A DNA stretch of 37,492 nt, taken from positions 1 through 37,492 of the forward strand of contig JAPKAX010000006.1 of the NCBI GenBank assembly GCA_028825025.1. Reading direction: 5' to 3'. Source of the stretch: Rhodospirillales bacterium (GTDB lineage: Bacteria; Pseudomonadota; Alphaproteobacteria; Rhodospirillales; Casp-alpha2). This document shows positions 8,730 to 18,030 of this stretch, in pieces. Numbering within the stretch: the first letter of the stretch is position 1; every line of letters begins with the position of its first letter. The notes under the pieces are model-generated. The model searched no databases. It saw only the letters and a list, made by a program, of their open reading frames with translations, and was not told where the DNA came from. The translations under genes and the position numbers were made by a program.

Positions 8730-10259
8730 GTGGATATTACATTACATATGAAAGATCGCAGGCGCTTTTATTATTTAACCGGTCTTATGGCGCTCTTGGC
8801 TGTCAGCATTACGGCTGTATCCACTTTCATGTTTTATGACGCTTACTTTGAACAACAACGCTCGCGCTTTATCGAGTTGGCACAAAGCCAAGCCCGGTTA
8901 ATTGAAGCCATTGGCCATTTTGATATCGCGCACAGTCAAACAGACCACTTAGATGGCGCATTAGGAGCTACATTATCACAAATCAAAGAGGCTCACAGTC
9001 GCTTCGAAGGTTTTGGGGAAACCGGTGAATTTGTACTCGCGCACATAAGCTCAGAAAAAATTGCTTTGTTGTCAAAGCGGCGCCATGAATCACAAGCCCT
9101 AGTCACCACCATTAACCACAATACGCTAATTGCGGCCCCTATGCTCAAAGCCCTTAAAGGTGAATCAGGCAGCATGATAAGCTCCGATTATAGGGGCGTT
9201 TCCGTACTTGCCGCTTATGAACATGTAGATGTTTTTAATTTAGGGATTGTTGCAAAAATTGACCTCGCTGAAATTCGCGCTCCTTTTATTCAAGCCGGAG
9301 CCATGTTTTCAGTCATTGGAATTTTCCTTGTTTTCATAACCAGTTTTTTATTTTTCCGCATTGTTAATCCGCTTATTCAACATTTAGAACGTGCGCTAGC
9401 AGCTCTCAAAAAACTATTTAATGAACAAGAATCTTTAATTAGCAAACAGACGGTGGAGCTTAATAGTGAATTGAACATGCGTAAAATGATAGAAAAATCT
9501 CTGATCCGAGCCAAAACAGAAGCTGATGAGGTCAACCGCTCTAAATCTGAGTTCATTGCCAATATGAGCCATGAACTCCGGACGCCACTCAATTCCATCA
9601 TTGGTTTTTCCGAAATTATTAAAAACGAAATGTTTGGTAAAATCGGCAATGAAAAATACAAAGACTATGCTTTTGATATCAATAATTCAGGGGCACATTT
9701 GTTATCACTCATAAACGACATACTTGATGTCTCAAAAATTGAAGCAGGCGCTGTTACCCTCAGCGACGATATTTTCGACCCCCGGGCCCCCCTGAACGAA
9801 AGCATCCGAATGCTGAAAAACAGGGCTCATGATGCCGGAATTCAAATTACCAGTGAAGTCTTAGATGGGTGCCCGAACTTGAAAGCCGACGAATTACGGG
9901 TCAAACAAATGATCCTCAACCTACTAACTAATTCGATCAAATTCACTCCAAAAGGCGGCAAAGTGCAAATTTTGGTGCACGGGCATTTAAATTCAGGACT
10001 TGAAATTGAAGTTGCCGATAATGGCGTTGGAATTGCAGCAGATGATTTAGAACGCGTAATGCAACCCTATGGCCAAGCCGGACAGGATGCCGCTGTGCGG
10101 GTTGAAGAAAGTACTGGTCTTGGGTTGCCGCTTATTAATATGCTGATTGAATTGCACGGCGGTACGATGAAGCTAACCAGTGCAAAAGGGGAAGGAACAC
10201 AAATCATTTTGCGTTTCCCAAAAACCCGCGTCGTTGCCCCAAGGGTTATAGCTGATTAA
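8730..10259 (+). CDS. Membrane sensor histidine kinase (HisKA + HATPase_c)
   Basis: Two TM segments flanking a periplasmic region; HisKA H-box KSEFIANMSHELRTPLNSIIGFSEII; N-box LLTNSIKFTPKGG; G-boxes DNGVGIAADD and STGLGLPLI. An alternative ATG lies at 8748. Confidence 0.9.
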   Translation: MDITLHMKDRRRFYYLTGLMALLAVSITAVSTFMFYDAYFEQQRSRFIELAQSQARLIEAIGHFDIAHSQTDHLDGALGATLSQIKEAHSRFEGFGETGEFVLAHISSEKIALLSKRRHESQALVTTINHNTLIAAPMLKALKGESGSMISSDYRGVSVLAAYEHVDVFNLGIVAKIDLAEIRAPFIQAGAMFSVIGIFLVFITSFLFFRIVNPLIQHLERALAALKKLFNEQESLISKQTVELNSELNMRKMIEKSLIRAKTEADEVNRSKSEFIANMSHELRTPLNSIIGFSEIIKNEMFGKIGNEKYKDYAFDINNSGAHLLSLINDILDVSKIEAGAVTLSDDIFDPRAPLNESIRMLKNRAHDAGIQITSEVLDGCPNLKADELRVKQMILNLLTNSIKFTPKGGKVQILVHGHLNSGLEIEVADNGVGIAADDLERVMQPYGQAGQDAAVRVEESTGLGLPLINMLIELHGGTMKLTSAKGEGTQIILRFPKTRVVAPRVIAD

Positions 10260-11206
10260 ACAGAAGGTTTTTGTTTCGTGCGCTGGCGTTCCCTGTAAAA
10301 CGTATAGACTCCCGTCATCACAACAATCGCGCCTCCGGTCAAGGTCCAGCTGTCCAACGTATCGCCAAACACGACAACACCAATAACAATTGCCCAAATC
10401 AGATTGGTATAGCGAAACGGCGATGCAAAACTGATATCACCGATCCGCATGGTCATAATGCTGAAAATATATCCAACGATCAAAAAGCACGCGGCAATTA
10501 CAAGCATCCAAAGATGCTCGCCGGTGACCGGGCGCCATTCCATTGTCGGCGTCAGAAATCCTGCAGCAACCGTAATTCCTAAAGCAGCGGTCACTGCAGC
10601 ATAGAGCGAGGGGACGTTGGGCGACAACTTGCGCGTGATTAGATCTCGGCCAGTCATAAACAGAACGGCTGCAAGAGCCCAAAAGGAATAGCTATTAAAC
10701 CCTTCTGATCCCGGCCGAACAACTATCAAGACGCCAATAAATCCAATTGCGATTGCTGTATAGCGCCGCCATCCAACGGCTTCTTTCAAAACCAAGGCCG
10801 AAGCCAGCGTTATAACCAACGGCAAAACCTGTAAAATTGCCGTCGCATTGGCAATTGGCATATTAAATAGGGCCGTCAAAAAACACAGCGTTCCGCCCAC
10901 TTCACCAACCATCCGCCAACCCAATATTTTAGTATTACGCCGTGACGGAATATAAAAAAGAGCCTTTTGATGCCACGCCACCAGCGCCACAAACGATGTT
11001 GCAAACAAACCGCGCAAAAAAATCACCTGAAACAGACTCAGGTCTTCAGATACAATTTTGATCATTGTGTCGTTTAAAACAAAGCCGGCCATGCTCAAAG
11101 ACATATAGAGCGCCGCACGAAAATTATCAGATATCATGCTCATATGCCCATTCGTGGTCATTCGAAAGGCGAAAGCAAGTGCATTAAGTTGAATTTCATG
11201 GCTCAA
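10256..11206 (-). CDS. DMT superfamily (EamA) transporter
   Basis: About ten hydrophobic segments; two EamA-like repeats (MAGFVLNDTMIKIVSEDLSLFQVIFLRGLFA; ALAAVLFMTGRDLITRKLSPNVPSLYAAVTAALG). The real start may be one of the internal Met codons. Confidence 0.85.
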   Translation of the reverse strand: MSHEIQLNALAFAFRMTTNGHMSMISDNFRAALYMSLSMAGFVLNDTMIKIVSEDLSLFQVIFLRGLFATSFVALVAWHQKALFYIPSRRNTKILGWRMVGEVGGTLCFLTALFNMPIANATAILQVLPLVITLASALVLKEAVGWRRYTAIAIGFIGVLIVVRPGSEGFNSYSFWALAAVLFMTGRDLITRKLSPNVPSLYAAVTAALGITVAAGFLTPTMEWRPVTGEHLWMLVIAACFLIVGYIFSIMTMRIGDISFASPFRYTNLIWAIVIGVVVFGDTLDSWTLTGGAIVVMTGVYTFYRERQRTKQKPSV

Positions 11207-11278
11207 ATTAAATCAAATTTGCAATTTTAAACTCCCTGCTTAAATTAGATGAAACAATTTGAATTATGGAGTTATCTT

Positions 11279-11899
11279 ATGTCCGAACCAATCGTCCTTG
11301 AAGTTTTTACCGACTATGTATGCCCTTGGTGCTATTTGGGCGATAACCGGGTTAAGCAGCTTAGTGAAAATTACGATATAGAAGTCAAAATTGTGCATTT
11401 CCCACTCCACCCCGACACCCCCCAAGAAGGCCGCACGCTGCAAGATATGTTTGGAACTGGGCCGGAAGACATCAAAGCCAAAAATGATCGCATGCAGTGC
11501 TTAATGGACGCGGAAGGGCTGCCCTATAACACCCGCAGCCACACCTACAACAGTCGCCTAGCCCAAGAAATTGGCAGTTGGGCTGAAACCCAACCCGGCG
11601 GCAATGCTATTCATGACAAATTTTTCGAGGCGTATTTTGTCAACAACCTAAATGTCGGCGATGTTGAAGTGATTATTGATGTGGTCAAATCCGTTGGATT
11701 GGACGAACAAGAAGCACGCAAAGTTCTAGAAGACCGCACATTTAAAGACGCCATCGATACTGATTGGAATAAATCCCATAGTTACGGAGTTACCGGCGTG
11801 CCGACGTTTGTCAGCGCCGGACAAGGTTTGGTCGGTGCGCAACCCTACGAGACTTTAGTGCAGTTAATGGATGAGGTTGGTGCTAAAAAGCGCACTTAA
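11279..11899 (+). CDS. DsbA family oxidoreductase (FrnE/2-hydroxychromene-2-carboxylate isomerase-like)
   Basis: CPWC motif in VFTDYVCPWCYLGDNRVKQL and SYGVTGVPTFV cis-Pro region. ATG at 11279 (MSEPIVLEVF) preferred over 11249. Confidence 0.88.
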   Translation: MSEPIVLEVFTDYVCPWCYLGDNRVKQLSENYDIEVKIVHFPLHPDTPQEGRTLQDMFGTGPEDIKAKNDRMQCLMDAEGLPYNTRSHTYNSRLAQEIGSWAETQPGGNAIHDKFFEAYFVNNLNVGDVEVIIDVVKSVGLDEQEARKVLEDRTFKDAIDTDWNKSHSYGVTGVPTFVSAGQGLVGAQPYETLVQLMDEVGAKKRT

Positions 11900-12480
11900 A
11901 TCAGGCGCTTCACGCGGGCTCTTAAATCAGGCAGAACCTCATCTTCGTACCAGAGGTTCTTTTTGAGCCAAAAGGTCGTGCGCCAGCTAGGGTGTGGGGT
12001 TGGGATGATATCTGGGCCGAAATCTTTCCATAAGCGAATGGTTTCGGTCATCGTTTTGGCCGTTTTTTTACCCAAATAATATTTTTGCGCATAACTGCCA
12101 ACCAACAGCGTTAATTTAATTTGACCTAGCTGTGCTCGTATTTGATTATGCCATTGGGGCGCGCATTCCGGGCGAGGCGGCAAATCTCCGCCGCTCGACG
12201 CCCGGCCCGGATAACAAAACCCCATTGGCATTATCGCAATTTTATTTTCGTCATAAAACGCATCGGAACTCAAATTCAGCCAATCGCGCAAGCGTTCCCC
12301 CGATTTATCATCCCATGGTACACCTGTTTCGTGAACGCGGGTCCCTGGCGCTTGACCAATAATTAAAATTTTAGCACAGGCGTTGCCCCGAACAATGGGG
12401 CGTGGCCCCAACGGCAAGTCACCCGCACAAATATGACAGGCTCGCACTTCTGAAATTAATCGTTCATAAGTCGACATCAA
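11896..12480 (-). CDS. Uracil-DNA glycosylase family protein
   Basis: UDG-superfamily motifs ILIIGQAPGTRVHETGVPWDDKSGERLRDWL and PTPHPSWRTTFWLKKNLWYEDEVLP. Confidence 0.85.
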   Translation of the reverse strand: MMSTYERLISEVRACHICAGDLPLGPRPIVRGNACAKILIIGQAPGTRVHETGVPWDDKSGERLRDWLNLSSDAFYDENKIAIMPMGFCYPGRASSGGDLPPRPECAPQWHNQIRAQLGQIKLTLLVGSYAQKYYLGKKTAKTMTETIRLWKDFGPDIIPTPHPSWRTTFWLKKNLWYEDEVLPDLRARVKRLI

Positions 12481-12537
12481 AACCCTCCTTGCGCATGCCT
12501 ACAAAGCTTAAGATAATCACTTAAAGGGAGAATTCAT

Positions 12538-13008
12538 GTGATAAGAGTTGTGTTTGTTTGTTTGGGTAACATTTGCCGCTCGCCCACGGCAGAAGGTATT
12601 TTCCGAAAGTTGGTCAACGATGCCGGATTAAGTCATGTGATTGAGGTAGACTCCTCGGGTACCAGTAACTGGCATGAAGGCGGCCCACCGGACGAACGCT
12701 CAACTGCCGTTGCCAAAACGCGCGGTATTGATTTATCCTTGCTTAAATCCCGGCAAGCCGTTGCCGATGATTTTAATCATTTCGATTACGTTATTGCCAT
12801 GGATGGCTCGAACCATCAAAAATTATTGTCACTATGCCCGCCGGGACGTGAAGATCGATTACGCCTGTGTTTATCTTTTGCGCCTTCCGTTAGTTTGACT
12901 GATGTTCCCGACCCCTATTATGAAGACGGCTTTGATGCGGTATTTGATATGATTGAAAGTGCCGGGCAGGGGTTGCTGGCTGAAATTCAAGACACGCACA
13001 ATCTTTAG
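12538..13008 (+). CDS. Low molecular weight protein-tyrosine phosphatase
   Basis: Active-site loop VCLGNICRSPTAEGIF and DPYYEDGFDAVFDMIE acid motif; GTG start. Confidence 0.93.
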   Translation: MIRVVFVCLGNICRSPTAEGIFRKLVNDAGLSHVIEVDSSGTSNWHEGGPPDERSTAVAKTRGIDLSLLKSRQAVADDFNHFDYVIAMDGSNHQKLLSLCPPGREDRLRLCLSFAPSVSLTDVPDPYYEDGFDAVFDMIESAGQGLLAEIQDTHNL

Positions 13009-13050
13009 CCCCACCAACAATACATTATCGAAACAACTTGGATTTTAACA

Positions 13051-13725
13051 ATGGCATTCCCTGAATTGATTATTTTCGACTGCGACGGCGTTTTGGTTGA
13101 TAGCGAAATGATTGCCAATCGATTGTTAGCCGAACACTTAACCAAGCACGGCTTTGAAATTACAGCCGAAGGCAGCCGAAACCGGTTCATTGGTTATTCT
13201 ATGGCAAAGATCATCGCTGAAGTTCAGGACGAAGGCGTCAGTCTGCCGGATGACTTTGAGCCGTTTTTGAAACAATCTGATCAAAAAACCTTTGCGGCTG
13301 AACTAAAAGCCATCCCCGGCGCCTTTGATGCACTATCGCAACTGACACAAAACAAATGCGTCGCATCGTCTGGTGCGCCCGATAAAACTTACAAGAATCT
13401 CACCCTCACCAACCTTATAAATTTGTTCCAACCTGAACATTTATTCAGCGCCCACATGGTCAAAAACTCAAAACCCGCGCCGGATTTATTTCTGCATGCA
13501 GCCAATCATTTCGACATCAAACCAAAAAACTGTCTGGTAATTGAAGATACAACATTGGGTATTCAAGCGGGGTTGGCCGCAAACATGACCGTGTTTGGGT
13601 TTGCAGGCGGCAGTCATTGCGATGCGGCTTATATACAGCGCTTAAATGAAACCGGCGTGAAAATTATTTTCCATCACATGAACGAATTGCCAGCGCTTAT
13701 TGCAAATTCGGCCACCGCCGTTTAA
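13051..13725 (+). CDS. HAD family hydrolase (beta-phosphoglucomutase-like subfamily)
   Basis: Motif I IIFDCDGVLVDSE; KPAPDLFLHAANHFDIKPKNCLVIEDTTLGIQAGLAANM. Confidence 0.9.
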   Translation: MAFPELIIFDCDGVLVDSEMIANRLLAEHLTKHGFEITAEGSRNRFIGYSMAKIIAEVQDEGVSLPDDFEPFLKQSDQKTFAAELKAIPGAFDALSQLTQNKCVASSGAPDKTYKNLTLTNLINLFQPEHLFSAHMVKNSKPAPDLFLHAANHFDIKPKNCLVIEDTTLGIQAGLAANMTVFGFAGGSHCDAAYIQRLNETGVKIIFHHMNELPALIANSATAV

Positions 13726-13764
13726 TCCATAGTCCAGATTATTTTAACGCTAGGAGTACTCCCC

Positions 13765-14772
13765 ATGCCAACAGCCCTCGTTCAAGGCCGCATTGCAGTT
13801 CAATATTCTGACTTGTTAAAAAAATATTTAACTGACGATTGGGACGTTTTGGTTTGGGACCCTGCTAAAAATGATCCCTCTGAATTCCCTGCCATGGCGG
13901 CAAAGGCCGATTGTATGGTTGGCGGTTCCATTCCATCGAAGCAATGGCCAGCAATTCCAAACTTAAAGCTATTTCAAATTCCATGGACCGGATACGACTT
14001 TTGTTCGCCCCAAACGATGCCCGAAAACGTTCCTGTGTGTAACTGTTTTGAACATGAAAGCGCGATTGCTGAATATGTTTTGGGCGGAATGCTTGAAATG
14101 AGTTTAGGTTTGCGGAAATTAGATAAAGACTTCCGTTCCGGTGGTTGGAACGGTAAAAATCCTGGCGAAAACACCGCCCACGGTGAATTGCGCGATGCAA
14201 CGGTTGGCATTATTGGCTATGGCCACATTGGATATGAAGTGGCCAAACGCGCCAACGCCTTTGGTATGCGCGTCATTGGCACGCGCCGCAGCCAACAAGA
14301 AACACCGGAATACTTAGATTGGTTAGGCACGCCCGATAAAATGGGTCAATTGCTCAGTGAAAGTGATTTTATTGTTGTTGCCTGCGATTTAAATGCCGAG
14401 ACCGAAGGCCTGATTGCGGAAGAACAATTTGCCCAAATGAAATCAGATGCGGTGATCATCAACGTCGCACGTGGCCGGGTGATAAAAGAATCAGCTCTGT
14501 ATGCAGCGCTCAAATCAAAACGCATCGGCGGTGCTGTTTTGGATGTATGGTACACCTACAACACACCTGGAAAACCTGAGGCTTGGCCAAGCAACGAGCC
14601 GTTTCAAGAGCTTGATAATGTATTGCTAAGCGCCCACGAAAGCGCTTCTGGCCATAAAATGTGGGAGCGGCGTTGGCAATTTGTTGCCCAAAACTTTGTG
14701 CGGGTAGCTCAAGGGGACGAGCCCGAAAATTTTATTTTTAATGGAGAGCAAAAACCCGAAGCGGCTGTTTAA
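13765..14772 (+). CDS. D-2-hydroxyacid dehydrogenase family, NAD-binding
   Basis: Rossmann motif ATVGIIGYGHIGYEVAKRA, INVARGRVIKESALYAALKSKRIGGAVLDVWY. Confidence 0.9.
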   Translation: MPTALVQGRIAVQYSDLLKKYLTDDWDVLVWDPAKNDPSEFPAMAAKADCMVGGSIPSKQWPAIPNLKLFQIPWTGYDFCSPQTMPENVPVCNCFEHESAIAEYVLGGMLEMSLGLRKLDKDFRSGGWNGKNPGENTAHGELRDATVGIIGYGHIGYEVAKRANAFGMRVIGTRRSQQETPEYLDWLGTPDKMGQLLSESDFIVVACDLNAETEGLIAEEQFAQMKSDAVIINVARGRVIKESALYAALKSKRIGGAVLDVWYTYNTPGKPEAWPSNEPFQELDNVLLSAHESASGHKMWERRWQFVAQNFVRVAQGDEPENFIFNGEQKPEAAV

Positions 14773-15083
14773 GCGCGGCCCGTTGGAACACCGTCGGTGA
14801 ATAAGAGATCACCTTGTTCGTCGATGATTTGCTTGCCCTTTTGAACACCAAATTCTTCTGCTTCTTCGCGGCTGGTAAACACATCGGCGCGCATATATTG
14901 GCGCTCCAGCGGCCCATCGTCGGATTGTTTGATAATAACCCCCGACAAGCGCCATTGCCCACCATCTGCCTTGGGGGAGCTACGAATAACCAAGCCTTTA
15001 TATTCGATCTGCTCACCTTGGGCAGGGGCTGCGTCCGCATTGTTTCCGCCGCCACCAAATAGTTTTGAGAAAAAAGAAGCCAT
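14769..15083 (-). CDS. HlyU family protein (putative transcriptional regulator)
   Basis: MASFFSKLFGGG...EYKGLVIRSSPKADGGQWRLSGVIIKQSDDGPLERQYMRADVFTSREEAEEFGVQKGKQIIDEQG matches the HlyU-like pattern; internal ATG chosen. Confidence 0.82.
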   Translation of the reverse strand: MASFFSKLFGGGGNNADAAPAQGEQIEYKGLVIRSSPKADGGQWRLSGVIIKQSDDGPLERQYMRADVFTSREEAEEFGVQKGKQIIDEQGDLLFTDGVPTGRA

Positions 15084-15145
15084 AGGGTATTTTATCACGT
15101 ACGAACAAAGTTGCAACGATGACCGCACTGAATATCAGGAAACTT

Positions 15146-15376
15146 ATGAAAAATCGCGTCTTAAATTCCATAGAAACGCCCAATGGGGACCGCTGTGTTG
15201 ATTTATTTATTCGCCCCGATGGAAGCTTTGGATTCGAAATGTATCGCCGCGATACTGAAACCCTAACTGGTTGGTTCCCAATTGGCAGTTATATTAACAC
15301 CTCTTTTCCAACTGAAGATGCGGCCCACCATGCCGCATCCGCCGTGGCTCCTTGGTTGCCGACGGAGAAACCCTAA
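15146..15376 (+). CDS. Conserved small hypothetical protein
   Basis: MKNRVLNSIETPNGDRCVDLFIRPDGSFGFEMYRRDTETLTGWFPIG...; RBS-like CAGGA just upstream of the ATG at 15146; stop interlocks with the FIST gene stop. Confidence 0.7.
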   Translation: MKNRVLNSIETPNGDRCVDLFIRPDGSFGFEMYRRDTETLTGWFPIGSYINTSFPTEDAAHHAASAVAPWLPTEKP

Positions 15377-16530
15377 ACAAACAAACACAGTACGCCTGTG
15401 TAGCCATACAACCGGTTGTTTGAAATTTCACCATTGCCGAAAAACCCGACCAGCGGAAAATCCCCAAGCACCCGCGATAAAATAGCGACTTCTGCTCCAT
15501 CCCTGCCGAACAATGCGGGGCCACGGCCGATACACGAAAAATAAATTCCGCCTTTTGGCTCGCTTGGTAAGCGACGCTTCACGGATGCAGCCATGCGGAT
15601 TAAGTCTTCTTCGGCCGACTTAGGGTCACGCCTAACAAACATCACCTGTTCGCCTGTTTTTGGCTCTCCGGCAATAGCCAACCAACCATGCTTTGGGTCA
15701 ATCGCCATCAGGCTTCGAACTACATAATCACCCATGTCAGATCCACTAATTGGAAATGCGGCATGGATATATCCATTGGCGCGGGCTAAATTACGGGCCA
15801 GCAACTCACCCACATCTTCTTTGAAAACATCTAGCGCAGGTCTGCCGTCCAAGGACATAACAACGCCATTTTCAATCTCAGTAATCTTATGGGTTTCACC
15901 AACAGGAGTGCAGCCTTGGCTCAACCCGGTTGCGACCTCAACCTCAGGCGTAAATAAAACCCCTGACAGTCCCCCTTGCGTTACCGTTTGGGCGATCTGC
16001 AGTTGCTTGCCTGATGAAGCACTTAGCCCGCCAACTAAAAACCCTGGGACTTCCAAGGTCAGGTTTTCGATGTCTGTAGATAAGTTTTCAATCAATTGAG
16101 GGATGTTTGAGTTTAACGGATCCCCATGAACAATGCCAAAAGACGGCATGGCGATGTCGGACCATTTACGCTTAGCTTCTGGAATTTCATCCACGTCTGA
16201 TTTTATCGTTGGAATAACATTGAATGTATTTTCTGGAAACTGAGCAACCATAACTGTGACACCCGCGCGACCAAATATTTCAACTCGTCCAGAGCAAATC
16301 CCAGTTCCGATGCTTCCAACCCAATGGGCGATATCGGTTTTTGGCTTTAAATACGTCAAAAGGCTTGAGAGGCCTGCGCCAAAGTTATCCGTGGCATAAA
16401 TAAACGCCAACCATGCATTGCCGGGTTTAAGCGTTGGCAACGGCATCAATTGATCTTCAATTTCTTTGGCAGCGGTAACCCAATCAAGTGATTGTGAAAG
16501 GGCGACCTTAAATGCGGGGGTATCAACCAT
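15373..16530 (-). CDS. FIST domain protein (FIST_N/FIST_C, putative small-ligand sensor)
   Basis: 385 aa; FIST C-terminal-like segment GGIYFSCIGRGPALFGRDGAEVAILSRVLGDFPLVGFFGNGEISNNRLYGYTGVLCLF. Confidence 0.88.
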   Translation of the reverse strand: MVDTPAFKVALSQSLDWVTAAKEIEDQLMPLPTLKPGNAWLAFIYATDNFGAGLSSLLTYLKPKTDIAHWVGSIGTGICSGRVEIFGRAGVTVMVAQFPENTFNVIPTIKSDVDEIPEAKRKWSDIAMPSFGIVHGDPLNSNIPQLIENLSTDIENLTLEVPGFLVGGLSASSGKQLQIAQTVTQGGLSGVLFTPEVEVATGLSQGCTPVGETHKITEIENGVVMSLDGRPALDVFKEDVGELLARNLARANGYIHAAFPISGSDMGDYVVRSLMAIDPKHGWLAIAGEPKTGEQVMFVRRDPKSAEEDLIRMAASVKRRLPSEPKGGIYFSCIGRGPALFGRDGAEVAILSRVLGDFPLVGFFGNGEISNNRLYGYTGVLCLFV

Positions 16531-16604
16531 GTTTTCTTAAACTCCTTAACCGACAATGCCCCCGACATTCCCATGCTACCCAAATCAAACGGTTTCGTCC
16601 TGCA

Positions 16605-17327
16605 TTATTTTTTTATTTGTTTGATTAATTTTTTCACATGGGGCATGAGATTTTTAACAATAATCGCAACGCCTCTTTCATTCGGGTGCAATCCATCTTC
16701 TAAATTTAACCCGGGCACAGAAGCCACCCCTTCCAAATAAAAGGGATATAAATCAATACCGTGATAGCGCGCTAAGATAGGATACACCCGGTTGAAATCT
16801 GTACTATATTCCGAACCTAAATTAGGTGGTGCCAACATGCCTGTTAGCAGAATTTCCAGATGTGCCGATAACGCTTTTTCAATAATTGCGTTTAAGTTTT
16901 TAAACGTTTGCTTAGGCTCTAGACCCCGCAAGCCATCATTTGCCCCGAGCTCAATAATCAATCCTTTCGGCTTTTCTGCCAAAGCCCACGCCAGCCGCGC
17001 TCGCCCACCCGCCGATGTGTCCCCCGACACGCCGGCATTCAAAATTTTAACGTTAATGCCGTCAGCCTTTAAGGCCATTTCTAGTTGGGCTGGAACCGAC
17101 TGCCCCTTGACGAGACCGTATCCAGCGGTAAGGCTGTCGCCCAACATCAATATTTTAAGGGGCTCAGCCGCGCTAACGCCGGTGGCAGCGCCAAGGACAA
17201 CGGTCAGAGACATAAACACCGCCAAAAGCCAAACACCTATGTTGACACGCAGCCGCTTTATCCCATATCCGGCATAGAGCTTTTGCCATCCCTTATTTGA
17301 AAAGTGCTTACATTTAAATATGACCAT
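16605..17327 (-). CDS. SGNH/GDSL arylesterase (TesA-like) with signal peptide
   Basis: Block I LKILMLGDSLTAGYGL; GANDGLRGL; DGLHPNERGV; hydrophobic N-terminal region. The true start may be downstream of 17327. Confidence 0.9.
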   Translation of the reverse strand: MVIFKCKHFSNKGWQKLYAGYGIKRLRVNIGVWLLAVFMSLTVVLGAATGVSAAEPLKILMLGDSLTAGYGLVKGQSVPAQLEMALKADGINVKILNAGVSGDTSAGGRARLAWALAEKPKGLIIELGANDGLRGLEPKQTFKNLNAIIEKALSAHLEILLTGMLAPPNLGSEYSTDFNRVYPILARYHGIDLYPFYLEGVASVPGLNLEDGLHPNERGVAIIVKNLMPHVKKLIKQIKK

Positions 17328-18030
17328 TCCCCCTTCTGTAAAACCAGCTTTAAAACTTCAAGATGTACATTTGAAATTAGGCAGTGATGCTGGTCCTGTC
17401 CATATCCTACGTGGTATTAATTTAGAAATAATGCCTGGCGAAACAATTGGCGTGATTGGCCCATCAGGTTCTGGAAAAACCTCTTTTTTGATGATCGCCG
17501 CCGGATTAGAGACCACAACGTCAGGCACTGTCACAGCATGTGGCACCACGTATAACGGCCTAAACGAAGACGCACTGGCTGAATTTAGACGCGATCATGT
17601 GGGCATTGTCTTTCAAAATTTTCATTTAGTTCCTTCCATGACGGCGCTTGAAAACGTCGCCCTTCCCATGGAATTTGCCGGAAAAGACGACGCGTTTGAG
17701 CGGGCTCAGGTTGAATTGGAAGCGGTTGGTTTGGGCCATCGCATCCATCATTATCCGGGTCAATTGTCCGGTGGCGAACAACAACGCGTTGCACTTGCTA
17801 GAGCCTTCGTTACGGAACCAAAAATATTATTAGCGGACGAACCCACCGGCAGCTTAGACCAAGGCACAGGCGAACAAGTGATGCAAATGCTGTTTGATTT
17901 ACAGGACCGTTACGGAACTACATTGATTCTGGTGACCCATGCACCTGATTTGGCAGCTCAGTGTTCCCGGCTTATTAAATTAGCCGATGGACAGGTTGTT
18001 TCTGATGCAGAGACTTCTGAAAATGCCTAA
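17320..18030 (+). CDS. ABC transporter ATP-binding protein (YbbA/LolD-like)
   Basis: Walker [10 protein letters not shown], signature [15 protein letters not shown], Walker [14 protein letters not shown]; divergent from the TesA-like gene and followed by a YbbP-like permease. Confidence 0.92.
   Translation: MTIPPSVKPALKLQDVHLKLGSDAGPVHILRGINLEIMPGETIGVIGPSGSGKTSFLMIAAGLETTTSGTVTACGTTYNGLNEDALAEFRRDHVGIVFQNFHLVPSMTALENVALPMEFAGKDDAFERAQVELEAVGLGHRIHHYPGQLSGGEQQRVALARAFVTEPKILLADEPTGSLDQGTGEQVMQMLFDLQDRYGTTLILVTHAPDLAAQCSRLIKLADGQVVSDAETSENA

Noticed and set aside
16792-17277. 161-aa + strand ORF
   Set aside because: Antisense to the TesA-like esterase; no independent support.
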